Source of the DNA: Chitinophagales bacterium
Lineage (GTDB): Bacteria > Bacteroidota > Bacteroidia > Chitinophagales > Saprospiraceae
Direction: 5' to 3'
NCBI GenBank assembly: GCA_013298845.1
Contig: JAAFJN010000007.1
Coordinates: forward strand, 1-64,000
Length of the DNA stretch: 64,000 nt
Under the pieces are notes generated by a model, which was not told where the DNA came from, ran no database searches, and worked only from the letters and a program-made list of their open reading frames with translations. Shown piece after piece: positions 43,288 through 52,419 of this stretch. Numbering within the stretch: position 1 is the first letter of the stretch; each line of letters begins with the position of its first letter. Position numbers and translations under genes: made by a program.

Positions 43288-44418
43288 ATGCAAAGACACC
43301 TGTACACCATTTTTTTAGTACTCATTTCCACGGGTTTGGCCGGACAACAATTGGCCGATGCATTGGCGACGCCGCGTACGAAAGCGCTGTTTAATAATTT
43401 GCAAAAAGCCGCTTTGGAGCGCAAAATTCTGTTTGGGCACCAGGACGATTTGGCGTACGGCGTGGGTTGGACCAAAGTACCCGGCGGCTCCGATGTGCGG
43501 TTTGCCTGCGGCGATTATCCGGCGGTGTACGGCTGGGAATTGGGTAATTTGGAGCACGATTCGGCGGCGAATATTGACCGGGTGAATTTTAAACAAATGA
43601 AAACCTGGATTCGCGAAGGGTACGAACGCGGCGGTGTCATTACCCTGAGTTGGCACATGGATAACTACCACACCGGCGGTTCCGCGTGGGATACGACGGC
43701 GGCGGTGCGCGATATTTTGCCCGGTGGCCGAGCGCACGACGCGTACAAACAAGACCTCGACCGATTGGCCAATTTTGTGAACGACCTGCGCGGCGGGTCC
43801 GTTTTCCGGCGGCACCATATTCCGGTGATTTTCCGGCCTTTCCACGAGCACACGGGCGCGTGGTTTTGGTGGGGAAAAACCCACACTTCTCCCGAAGATT
43901 TTAAAGCGTTGTGGAAATTTACCGTTTCTTACCTTCGCGACGAAAAAAAAGTCCACCATTTGTTGTACTCGTTTAGCACCTCTTATAATTTTGAAAACGA
44001 GTCGGAAATGCTGGAGTTTTACCCCGGCGACGAATGGGTAGATATGCTCGGCATTGATTTTTACGCGTACAATAACAACCCCGAAACCTGGGCCGAATTC
44101 CGGAAAGTACAAACGATATTGGTCCAAACCGCCGAAAAACGGGGTAAAGTCCCCGCGCTCACCGAATTTGGTTTTGAAGCCATTCCGCAGTCCGACTGGT
44201 GGACGAATGTTTTCCTCAAAAACCTGCTCGATGACCCGTTTGCCGGTCGCATCGCCTACGCCTGCGCGTGGCGAAATGCCAATACCAAGCACCATTATGT
44301 GCCATATCCGGGCAGTACCAGTGCTGCCGATTTCCAGGAATTTTACCGCCACGAGAATACCCTTTTTGAAAAAGACCTCTGGAATTTTTATAAATGGTCC
44401 TCGGAGAGAAGACCTTAG
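43288..44418 (+). CDS. GH26 endo-beta-1,4-mannanase
   Basis: A 376-residue secreted enzyme (signal peptide MQRHLYTIFLVLISTGLAGQ). The GH26 fold is seen from KILFGHQDDLAYGVGW onward. The general acid/base Glu lies in IPVIFRPFHEHTGAWFWWG and the nucleophile Glu in VPALTEFGFEAIPQSDWW, both at the positions typical of GH26 mannanases, with LLYSFSTSYNF and YPGDEWVDMLGIDFYAY between them. It cleaves internal beta-1,4-mannosidic bonds. There is no lipobox and no T9SS tail, so it is probably periplasmic and trims imported mannan fragments. Length is normal for a single-domain GH26. Confidence 0.93.
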   Translation: MQRHLYTIFLVLISTGLAGQQLADALATPRTKALFNNLQKAALERKILFGHQDDLAYGVGWTKVPGGSDVRFACGDYPAVYGWELGNLEHDSAANIDRVNFKQMKTWIREGYERGGVITLSWHMDNYHTGGSAWDTTAAVRDILPGGRAHDAYKQDLDRLANFVNDLRGGSVFRRHHIPVIFRPFHEHTGAWFWWGKTHTSPEDFKALWKFTVSYLRDEKKVHHLLYSFSTSYNFENESEMLEFYPGDEWVDMLGIDFYAYNNNPETWAEFRKVQTILVQTAEKRGKVPALTEFGFEAIPQSDWWTNVFLKNLLDDPFAGRIAYACAWRNANTKHHYVPYPGSTSAADFQEFYRHENTLFEKDLWNFYKWSSERRP

Positions 44419-44428
44419 ATCGAAGACG

Positions 44429-44592
44429 AAAGACCTTAGACTGCCCGTTGTAGCGTAGTGAATAGTGTAGAGTGAAAAGTGAAAAATATTTTTTAAAACA
44501 TTTAAAATGAACGCTCTACGCTTAGTGAACCTTAGTGTATTCTGAGTTTCTTAGTGGTAAAAACCGCTCTACGACGGGCAGTCTAAGGTCTT
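44429..44592. repeat. MITE-like inverted repeat between glycosidase genes
   Basis: The arms 44429-44451 and 44570-44592 are reverse complements at 22 of 23 positions (AAGACCTTAGACTGCCCGT...). Inside is about 118 bp of AT-rich sequence with short CTTAGTG repeats. The arm shares the GCCCGTTGTAGCGTA motif with the element at 42818-43226, so both belong to one repeat family. Confidence 0.7.
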
Positions 44593-44615
44593 CTGTCTCA
44601 AAAAAAACAAACACT

Positions 44616-47060
44616 ATGAATAAACTTGTACTTTTTATCGGATACCTGCTCCTGCCAATACTTACCTTTGCACAGGTGCCTGTTATTCAATCCGTTACGC
44701 CCGTTTCCGCTACGGTGGAACAATTCAACAAATTTGAAGCCCGCGTCGCTCTGAGCGCCGCGTGGACCAACCCGTACGACTACGACGAAATTCGGGTATT
44801 TGCGGTGTTTACGGCCCCCGATGGTACATCAACTACCGTGGATGGTTTTTACATGGAAGGTTTTCAGGGACCAAATACAACCACTGGTGGAATAACCGCC
44901 CAAACGGCTGGTAATGGGTTTTACATCCGTTTTTCGCCCCGACAAACCGGTGCCTGGACCTGCAAAGTATCCTGCGCTACCGCCGCCGGTACCGGTACTT
45001 CCAACGCGATTTCGTTTAATTGCACCGCACCCGCAACCGCCAACAACAACGGTTTTGTACAGGTGGGCGACGGCAATTATTTTAAATTCGACAACGGCAG
45101 CCAATACATTCCCATTGGCGAAAATATCGCCTGGCAATCGGCTAATGCCTACCTCGATTACCAAAAATGGCTCACCAAACTCTCCGACAACGGCGGCAAT
45201 TTCATGCGCCTCTGGTTGTGCCATTGGGGTTTGGGCATCGAATGGAAAAACAACAGCAACGGCTTTTCCGGTTTAAAAAAATACAAACAATCCAACGCTT
45301 TTTACCTCGATTGGCTCCTGGATTATTGCGCCAGCAAAGGCGTTTATACGATGTTTTGCATCAATCACCACGGGCAGGTATCGTCGCAGGTGAATCCCAA
45401 TTGGTCCGAAAGTCCGTACAACGCCGCAAACGGCGGCCCCTGCACCAATACCTGGGATTTTTTCACCAATACACAGGCCCAAGCCGCGCACAAAAACCGC
45501 CTCCGGTACATCGTGGCCCGCTGGGGCGCTTACCGCAGCATCATGACCTGGGAGTTGTTTAATGAAGTGAACTGGACCGATAATTTTGTCCAAAATAAAC
45601 CTGCCATCGTGGATTGGCACGCCGAAATGGCCACTTACCTCAAACAAAACGACCCCGTTCAACGCCCGGTAAGTACCAGTTTTGGCAGCCCGGCCAGCGA
45701 AGACGCGGCACTCTGGAATAACCCCGACATGGACTATACCCAACGCCATTATTACGTGGACAGCCCCAATTTGGAATCCATTTTGGCAGCGGGCAGCCTC
45801 GAAAATTTGCAGGCGTACGATAAACCAGTGCTCATTGGGGAATTTGGTCTCGGATCGGACGGCAGCGGCCTCGGTAACCTGGACCCCAATGGCATTCACG
45901 TGCACAATAATCTTTGGGGGCCGCTCATGGGGGGCAGTATGGGAACAGGTATGACCTGGTGGTGGGACAATTACATTGATCCGCGCGACCTGTATTACCA
46001 CTTTAAAGGCCCGGCGACACTGGCCGCTCAGGTAGAACTGGAAGCCCGAAAATTCCGCCCTAATGCTTCGGCTTTTGTGACCGGTGCTCCCGGTGATCTT
46101 AGCCTCAGCGCCGGTCTTGGTTGGGGCGAATTGGGCGATACTTCCATTCAGGTCGCCAGCAACGGCACAATTACCCCCGCTTCACCCAAATTGAGCCAGT
46201 TTTTGTACGGCTCCGTGTGGAATACCCAATACCGCCGCCCACCGAGTTTTTCGGTGAATATGCCGCAAGCAGGCACCTTTAAAGTACTCACCGGCGGGCA
46301 GGCGGGCAACAACCCCAAATTGGTCATTTGGGTGGATGGTGCGCAGGTACTCAACGTGGTTCCCGCCACAAACCAAACGTATTCGGTGAATGTCCCCGCC
46401 GGACAACACACCGTAAAAGTGGATAATCTCGGTACTGATTGGCTGGGTATTGCCGCTTATACTTTTAGCGGCATCGGGGCGAAGGTAAAACCCTACGTGA
46501 TGGTGTCGGAAGATAAAAAATACCTGGCGGCGTGGCTCTTAAACACCGAATACAACCACGTTTACGTAAAAAATAACGGCGTTCCAACGGCAGTTAACGG
46601 GGCTACTTTAACGGTAGATAACCTGTTGTCCGGCGCGTATCAGGCGCGTTGGATCAACCCGCTCACGGGCGATTTGGTGTCGTCGGAAGAAGTGACGGTG
46701 ACGGGCAATTCCCTGCAATTGGACCTGCCCGAACTGGTGTGGGATTTGGCACTGGTGCTCGAAACGGTTCCCGTTGGCACCGCCGATTTGGTTGCTGCCG
46801 TACCCATGAATATTTGGCCCAATCCGGTGGAGGCCACCGATACCCGTTTGCAATTTACCCTGCCGCAGCGCAGCGACATTGCTGTTTCGCTCTACGATGC
46901 CGCCGGGGCCTGGGTGCACGAGGTGTACGTGGGTACCCACGACGCGGGCGAACAACAAATTACGGTGGATATTCCGTCGTTTTTGGCCAATGGCGTGTAT
47001 TGGGTACACCTGAAAACCGATCGGGCCGTGGCAGCCAAGGCGATTGGGGTGTTTAGATAG
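44616..47060 (+). CDS. DUF5060 plus GH5-like glycoside hydrolase with T9SS tail (probable mannanase/glucanase)
   Basis: An 814-residue protein from the ATG at 44616 (signal peptide MNKLVLFIGYLLLPILTFAQ); an upstream start would run through the repeat element. Domain order: DUF5060-like beta-sandwich (about 25-140; GFYIRFSPRQTGAWTCKV), TIM barrel (about 150-480) with general acid/base in MTWELFNEVNWTD and nucleophile in KPVLIGEFGLGSDGSG, then beta-rich accessory domains with a sugar-binding look (NPKLVIWVDGAQVLNVVP) and a T9SS type A sorting tail (NIWPNPVEATDTRLQF ... LANGVYWVHLKT). It is thus exported to the cell surface and probably makes the first cuts in mannan or glucomannan. Confidence 0.88.
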   Translation: MNKLVLFIGYLLLPILTFAQVPVIQSVTPVSATVEQFNKFEARVALSAAWTNPYDYDEIRVFAVFTAPDGTSTTVDGFYMEGFQGPNTTTGGITAQTAGNGFYIRFSPRQTGAWTCKVSCATAAGTGTSNAISFNCTAPATANNNGFVQVGDGNYFKFDNGSQYIPIGENIAWQSANAYLDYQKWLTKLSDNGGNFMRLWLCHWGLGIEWKNNSNGFSGLKKYKQSNAFYLDWLLDYCASKGVYTMFCINHHGQVSSQVNPNWSESPYNAANGGPCTNTWDFFTNTQAQAAHKNRLRYIVARWGAYRSIMTWELFNEVNWTDNFVQNKPAIVDWHAEMATYLKQNDPVQRPVSTSFGSPASEDAALWNNPDMDYTQRHYYVDSPNLESILAAGSLENLQAYDKPVLIGEFGLGSDGSGLGNLDPNGIHVHNNLWGPLMGGSMGTGMTWWWDNYIDPRDLYYHFKGPATLAAQVELEARKFRPNASAFVTGAPGDLSLSAGLGWGELGDTSIQVASNGTITPASPKLSQFLYGSVWNTQYRRPPSFSVNMPQAGTFKVLTGGQAGNNPKLVIWVDGAQVLNVVPATNQTYSVNVPAGQHTVKVDNLGTDWLGIAAYTFSGIGAKVKPYVMVSEDKKYLAAWLLNTEYNHVYVKNNGVPTAVNGATLTVDNLLSGAYQARWINPLTGDLVSSEEVTVTGNSLQLDLPELVWDLALVLETVPVGTADLVAAVPMNIWPNPVEATDTRLQFTLPQRSDIAVSLYDAAGAWVHEVYVGTHDAGEQQITVDIPSFLANGVYWVHLKTDRAVAAKAIGVFR

Positions 47061-47113
47061 TATTCTCCCCCAAAACCTTTTATTAATGCGCTAAAAAATC
47101 CCCCCAAACGCTG

Positions 47114-47121
47114 TATTTTTG
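47114..47121 (+). promoter_or_regulatory. Bacteroidota -7 box TATTTTTG, predicted leaderless promoter
   Basis: The sequence TATTTTTGCCCCAATGG places a perfect TAnnTTTG box five bases before the ATG of the regulator gene at 47127. Transcription would start at or beside the start codon. No -33 TTTG is visible. Confidence 0.45.
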
Positions 47122-47126
47122 CCCCA

Positions 47127-50100
47127 ATGGGCTTTTTGCGAACAATATTTCAAATCGGCGGCTGCGTGCTTGCGATCTTGTTGGTGGGTATTAACGGTAT
47201 GGCGCAACGGCGCGAACTGGTGTTCGAAGCCATTTCTCCCGACAGCGAAATCGGGCAACGCACCGTATCCGGGATGTTGCAGGATCGGCATGGGTATATC
47301 TGGCTGGCTACCTGGTCGGGCCTATGGCGGTACGATGCCTATTCGTTTCGGCAGTTTGGCAACGAATCGGGGTTAAAAAGCAGCAAAATTACCGATGTTT
47401 TTGAAGAAAAAGACGGAACCATTTGGGCGGCTACCCGGAACAACGGCCTTTACCGGTTTAACCAGGGTACCGAAATGTTCGATCCCGTCGCCGAAGTATT
47501 GCCCGCCCAACAACCGCTTCAGGCCCAAAACATCACTTCGGTGTTCCGCGACCGCAGCGGTCGTTACTGGATTGGTGCCGAAGAAGGGTTATCCATGTAC
47601 GACCCCGCCCGCCAAACTTTCACCGCCGTGGCGTTGCCGGGGGTAACCCCGCCGCCCAGCGAAAATATTTACCTTTATTCCATTTGCCAAACCGACGATG
47701 GCAGCATTTGGGTGGGAGGCTCGCACGGGGTGTATTATTTGCCGGGCAACGCCCCATCGGTGGAATTTAGGCAGGTGGTCATGCACCCCGACGGCGTTTC
47801 GCCCCAAAAAGTGGAGTTTCACAATTTTATTTACAAAGTTCAACCCGTAAAAGGCAATGCCTCGGCGCTGTGGGTCTGCTCCAAACAGGGACTCAAATGG
47901 CTCGATTTTTCCGGCGATTTTCTTCAAAACAACCGCCCCGCCCCCGGGAAAGTCACCTATTTTGAATACGAATCGGGCAATTCGGCCAGTTTAACCCACA
48001 ATTTTGTCACCGATATTTGTACCAGCAATTACCCCGCTCCGGGTGCGTTGTGGGTTTCGACGTTTAATGGACTCAATCTGCTGTTACCCACCAACGGCGA
48101 TATTACCGCCAATGCCTACAAAAACGGGCAATACCAGCGCATTTTTGCCAAAGACGGCGCGGGTGGCCTGCAATCCAACAATATTGCCTCGCTGTTTTGT
48201 GACCGCAGCGGACTGGTTTGGATCGGTACCGACCGCGGATTAAATAAATTAGACCCCCGTTTTTCCAATTTTGATTTGTTTCGGCTCCGTCGTCCGGCCC
48301 AATTGGCCGATGAAGCAGTGTCCTTTTTGTCGCGCACGACGCAAAATGTGTGGGTGAGTGCTTTTGGGGGCGGCATTTTTCGTATTCCGTTGCTCAATGG
48401 TCAGCCGCAATGGTCGGCAGCGCGCCACCATACGTTATCGGCGCCCGACCAATCGCCCGTAACGGGGTTTATTTCGGCCATTTTACCCGATAAAGAAGGT
48501 TATATTTGGGTGTTAACGCAAGGCGCGGGTGTTTTTCGTTTTCGCGAAAAAGACGCACCCGTTGCGGGAGGGGCCATTCCGAACACCATTGTTTTTGACA
48601 AAGGCAATACGGTAACGAGCCTGAGCGACAATTATATTATGTCGGGTGTGCTGCGCAAAGACGGCCAAATCTGGTTTGGGTGCTGGGACGCGGGCATTAA
48701 CCTGTACCGGCCCAACAACGGTGGCAAAATGCTCCGATTTACCACCACTACCGATCAGCGGGTAGATTTTCACCTGTTGCCCGTGGTGGCATTGGCCGAA
48801 ACCGAAGAAAACGGCGTTGCGTATTTGTGGGCCGGTACCCGTGGCGGTGGCTTGTTCCAATTGGCCTTCGACGAAACCAACGAAAGTTTAAGTTTGGTGC
48901 GTCGCTGGCACCGCGAGGCCGGTACCGCGAGTGATCAGATCAACGGTAATTTTATCACCTCGGTACAAACCGACCGCGAAGGCAACCTTTGGGTAACCTC
49001 CGAAAGTGCGCTATTGGTCAAGAAAAAAGGCGAAAAAGAGTTTCAGGCGAGTATCCCAACCGATTTTCCGCCCGCGCTCCATTACGAAGCCGTGGTGCAG
49101 GATGCCAACGGTCGCTACTGGATTAGTACGGGCAACGGCATTGGGTTGTTTCATGAACAATATACCCCCGAAGCGGTGTTTTTTACTAACCGCAACGGCC
49201 TGCGGGAGCGGTCCTTTAACAGCGGCGCGGCCATTCAATTGGAAAATGGCACCATTTTGTTCGGCGGGATCAACGGAATTACCCATTTTCAGCCCGAACA
49301 GATTCAACTCGATACGTTTTTGCCCGTTCCCGTGATTACCGGTTTGCGTTTGTTCAACAAAGCCGTGGTGCCGGGCCAACGCACCGAGGAAGGTTTTTTA
49401 TTGGAAAAAAGCCTCGCCGCATTGCCCAAATTGGTGCTGACCCACCGCGACAACGTGGTGAGTTTTGAATTCTCCGGCCTGCACTATTCGTACGCCGAGC
49501 ACCACCGTTTTGCTTATAAATTGGAGGGTTTTGACCCCGATTGGATTTATACCGACGCGGCGCACCGACTGGCGCATTACACCAATTTGCCCTCCGGAAC
49601 CTACACTTTTTTGGTAAAAACCGCCAATGCCGACGGCGTTTGGAACCCCGACCCCGCTCGCCTCGTCGTGAAGGTATTGCCGCCGTTTTGGCGGTCGTGG
49701 TGGGCGTATCTGCTGTACGTTGCGGTGGTGTTGGGCGTTATTTGGGGCATTATCCGGGTATTGCTGATGCGCGCCGATTACGAAAATAAAATACAATTAG
49801 AGCGGCTCGAAAAGGAAAAATTGGAGGAAGTTAACCAAATGAAACTCATCTTTTTTACCAATATCAGCCACGAATTAAAAACCCCGTTGACCCTGATTAT
49901 CAGCCCGTTAGAAGAAATCATTCGCAACCGAACCGCCGGAAACAACGCGGTGCAGGCCACGTTTTCGATGATGCACCGCAACGCCGTGCGCCTGTTGACC
50001 ATGATTAACCAATTGCTCGATATTCGCAAAGCCGAAGCCGGACTCATGCACATGGAGCGGCAACCGGGCAATGTCGTGCAGTTTGTGGGCGAAATGTACC

Positions 50101-51416
50101 TCTCGTTCCGCGAATTGGCCCACCAACGCAAAATTCAGTTTGAAATCAGCACCCAACACACGCAACTCAATGCGTTGTACGATGCCGACCAATTGGAAAA
50201 AGTGTTTTTTAATATTTTGTCCAATGCCTTCAAATTTACGCCGCCGGGCGGGAAAGTCGCCGTTTCAATGGGCACCGATGCCGACCAAAAGCGTTATTTT
50301 GTGCGGGTGGAAGACAACGGGAAAGGCATTCCGGCCGATAAACTGCCCTTTATTTTTGAACGCTATTTCCGCGCCGAGGAACAAACCCAAATCGAGGCGG
50401 AAGACGGCGGCACCGGCATTGGTTTGTCGTTGGTAAAACACATTGTGGAACTGCACGAAGGCAGCATTGACGTGGAAAGTACACCCGGCAAAGGGTCGGT
50501 GTTCACCGTTTGGTTGCCCTTGCCCCCGGCGGTAACGGCCATTGAAGAAGTGCCCGATTGGTCGGAAGACAACGCCACCTTTGCGCCCGCCGAAGTGTTG
50601 CCGGAATGGAGCACGGCCCCCGCATCCACGCCCGTGTCGGGGCAGGAGCCGGTAGTAAAACCGCAATTGCTGGTGATTGAAGACAACGCCGATATTCGCG
50701 AATACCTGGCCGCGCACCTCGCCGAAGAATACGACGTGGAAATGGCCGAAAACGGCGAACAGGGCCTCGAAAAAGTGCTAAAACTGGTGCCCGATCTCGT
50801 TATTTGTGATATTTCCATGCCCGGCATGGATGGCATTGAACTGACCCGCCAGGTGAAATCGCGGGTGGAAATTTCGCACATTCCGGTGATTTTGCTCACC
50901 GCCCGCACGGCCCTTATTTTTAAAATGGACGGCCTCGAATCGGGGGCTGATGACTACATTACCAAACCCTTTAACCTGAGTTTGTTGCAATTGCGCATTC
51001 GGAATTTGATTGAATCCCGCCGGGTGTTGCGCGAAAAATTTGCCAAAGGAATGCAGCGGTTTGACCCCACCCCCGGCGATATTTTATTGCCCGATCTCGA
51101 TCAGGAATTTTTGGCAAAAACCACCCAAATTGTGGAAGAAAACATCGAAGATCCCGATTTTTCGATTGATGACCTGGCCCGCAAATTATTGATGAACCGC
51201 AAACAGGTCTATCGCAAAATTAAAGCCCTCACCGACAGCACCCCCGTGGAATTTATCCGGGTGATTCGGCTCAAACGCGCCGCTGCGCTCCTGCGCTCGC
51301 ACCAGTTTACCATTTCGGAGGTGACCTACAAAGTGGGTTTTCAGGACTTAAAGTATTTCCGCGAGCGTTTCCGGGCGTTTTTTGGGGTTAACCCGTCCGA
51401 TATGATGGAGGATTAG
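47127..51416 (+). CDS. Hybrid two-component system regulator of the mannan locus
   Basis: A 1429-residue protein. A signal-anchor (MGFLRTIFQIGGCVLAILL) leads to a periplasmic sensor of two beta-propellers built from Reg_prop repeats (GYIWLATWSGLWRYD, GTIWAATRNNGLYRF, SGLVWIGTDRGLNKLD and others; to about residue 760) and a Y_Y_Y domain. A TM helix near 853-880 follows. The cytoplasmic part has HisKA (NISHELKTPLTLI, His near 915), HATPase_c (NILSNAFKF, DGGTGIGLSLVKH), a receiver (VIEDNADI, LVICDISMPGMDG) and an AraC-type helix-turn-helix (LLMNRKQVYRKIKAL, FTISEVTYKVGFQDLKYFRE). All key residues are intact. Such proteins bind released oligosaccharides and activate the neighbouring susCD operon. 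Confidence 0.96.
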   Translation: MGFLRTIFQIGGCVLAILLVGINGMAQRRELVFEAISPDSEIGQRTVSGMLQDRHGYIWLATWSGLWRYDAYSFRQFGNESGLKSSKITDVFEEKDGTIWAATRNNGLYRFNQGTEMFDPVAEVLPAQQPLQAQNITSVFRDRSGRYWIGAEEGLSMYDPARQTFTAVALPGVTPPPSENIYLYSICQTDDGSIWVGGSHGVYYLPGNAPSVEFRQVVMHPDGVSPQKVEFHNFIYKVQPVKGNASALWVCSKQGLKWLDFSGDFLQNNRPAPGKVTYFEYESGNSASLTHNFVTDICTSNYPAPGALWVSTFNGLNLLLPTNGDITANAYKNGQYQRIFAKDGAGGLQSNNIASLFCDRSGLVWIGTDRGLNKLDPRFSNFDLFRLRRPAQLADEAVSFLSRTTQNVWVSAFGGGIFRIPLLNGQPQWSAARHHTLSAPDQSPVTGFISAILPDKEGYIWVLTQGAGVFRFREKDAPVAGGAIPNTIVFDKGNTVTSLSDNYIMSGVLRKDGQIWFGCWDAGINLYRPNNGGKMLRFTTTTDQRVDFHLLPVVALAETEENGVAYLWAGTRGGGLFQLAFDETNESLSLVRRWHREAGTASDQINGNFITSVQTDREGNLWVTSESALLVKKKGEKEFQASIPTDFPPALHYEAVVQDANGRYWISTGNGIGLFHEQYTPEAVFFTNRNGLRERSFNSGAAIQLENGTILFGGINGITHFQPEQIQLDTFLPVPVITGLRLFNKAVVPGQRTEEGFLLEKSLAALPKLVLTHRDNVVSFEFSGLHYSYAEHHRFAYKLEGFDPDWIYTDAAHRLAHYTNLPSGTYTFLVKTANADGVWNPDPARLVVKVLPPFWRSWWAYLLYVAVVLGVIWGIIRVLLMRADYENKIQLERLEKEKLEEVNQMKLIFFTNISHELKTPLTLIISPLEEIIRNRTAGNNAVQATFSMMHRNAVRLLTMINQLLDIRKAEAGLMHMERQPGNVVQFVGEMYLSFRELAHQRKIQFEISTQHTQLNALYDADQLEKVFFNILSNAFKFTPPGGKVAVSMGTDADQKRYFVRVEDNGKGIPADKLPFIFERYFRAEEQTQIEAEDGGTGIGLSLVKHIVELHEGSIDVESTPGKGSVFTVWLPLPPAVTAIEEVPDWSEDNATFAPAEVLPEWSTAPASTPVSGQEPVVKPQLLVIEDNADIREYLAAHLAEEYDVEMAENGEQGLEKVLKLVPDLVICDISMPGMDGIELTRQVKSRVEISHIPVILLTARTALIFKMDGLESGADDYITKPFNLSLLQLRIRNLIESRRVLREKFAKGMQRFDPTPGDILLPDLDQEFLAKTTQIVEENIEDPDFSIDDLARKLLMNRKQVYRKIKALTDSTPVEFIRVIRLKRAAALLRSHQFTISEVTYKVGFQDLKYFRERFRAFFGVNPSDMMED

Positions 51417-51423
51417 TCGCTGC

Positions 51424-52395
51424 TTACCGCCGCGTATCAAACAAGTACGACAAATGCAACTCGTGCGACGAACCAAACGGCAGTTCAAAAGTCGTAATAT
51501 TGTAATCGTAGGCGTAACCAATTTTTAAAGCCCCGTTTTCGGCCAAAAAGCCGGGCAAATTAAAACCCGCTTCCAAATGAACCAGGCCATTGGGGTTAAA
51601 ACCGCCGCCCACCCAAAAGGTCCGCATGGGCTGAAACCGTGCCAACAGGTGTACATTGGTGCGCGCTCCGGTGGCATCTTTTACCCAAATGGTGGTTTCC
51701 AAAAAACTTTCGGCGTTAAAAAAGTGGTACCAGCCGCCCGTAAAAAAAACGTGTGGTACCCGCGTCACCGGCACCTGATTGGTACCACTTTGCACCTGCA
51801 CCCGCGCCGCCAACAACTGCGGCACCGACAACCCGGCGTAGATATTATCGCCTTTTAAACGCCCTTTTTTAAGCCTTTTGTAATAAAAAGCCCCCACGCC
51901 CACCTCCGGCCGGGTAGTGGCAATATCTTCGGTGGGAATAGAACCATCGGTGAGGTCTTCCCACAAAATGCGTTCGTGTTGCAAGCGGTACTGGGTGGCT
52001 CCGGCGTTAAAACCCAACGAAAAAGCCCCCAAATAAGGGTCTTCGGCAAAAAGGCTGGCAATGCGCACGTGCGCCCCCGTGAGGCTGAGTGGCCCCGTTC
52101 GGTCCTGCAACAGCATCACCCCCGATGCCAGGTTAAAACCCCGGCCTCGGTTGTGGTTATCGTGGATAAAATCGACGGACGCGTGAATCGTGCGGGGCGT
52201 TTGCGGGTGCGCCGACCACTGCATCCGGTACGAGGTGTTAAGGGCGGTATTGTATTCGTACAAAAAATAATCGCTGTTCACCGAAGCCGGATTAATGTAA
52301 CTGTACATTTGCCGAAACTGAACCTGATAAGGCAATTGTTGGGCGGTTAAAGCCGTCGAAAACGTCAAAAAAAGCAGTATAGCCGTATATTTCAT
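51424..52395 (-). CDS. PorP/SprF family type IX secretion-associated outer-membrane protein
   Basis: A 323-residue protein with signal peptide MKYTAILLFLTFSTALTAQQ. The opening PYQVQFRQMYSYINPASVNSDYFLYEYN fits the PorP/SprF start (sxYmxnxxxiNPAyaG). Barrel strands run through to the typical end GSSHELHLSYLFDTRR. PorP/SprF proteins cooperate with T9SS in surface anchoring of particular cargo, often one encoded next door. It lies 24 bp after the caspase-like gene on the same strand. The nearby SprB-repeat protein with a gliding-type C-terminal domain (59279-61168) is the likely cargo. Confidence 0.85.
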   Translation of the reverse strand: MKYTAILLFLTFSTALTAQQLPYQVQFRQMYSYINPASVNSDYFLYEYNTALNTSYRMQWSAHPQTPRTIHASVDFIHDNHNRGRGFNLASGVMLLQDRTGPLSLTGAHVRIASLFAEDPYLGAFSLGFNAGATQYRLQHERILWEDLTDGSIPTEDIATTRPEVGVGAFYYKRLKKGRLKGDNIYAGLSVPQLLAARVQVQSGTNQVPVTRVPHVFFTGGWYHFFNAESFLETTIWVKDATGARTNVHLLARFQPMRTFWVGGGFNPNGLVHLEAGFNLPGFLAENGALKIGYAYDYNITTFELPFGSSHELHLSYLFDTRR

Positions 52396-52419
52396 GGGTA
52401 AAATCGTTGAGTTAGGGTA

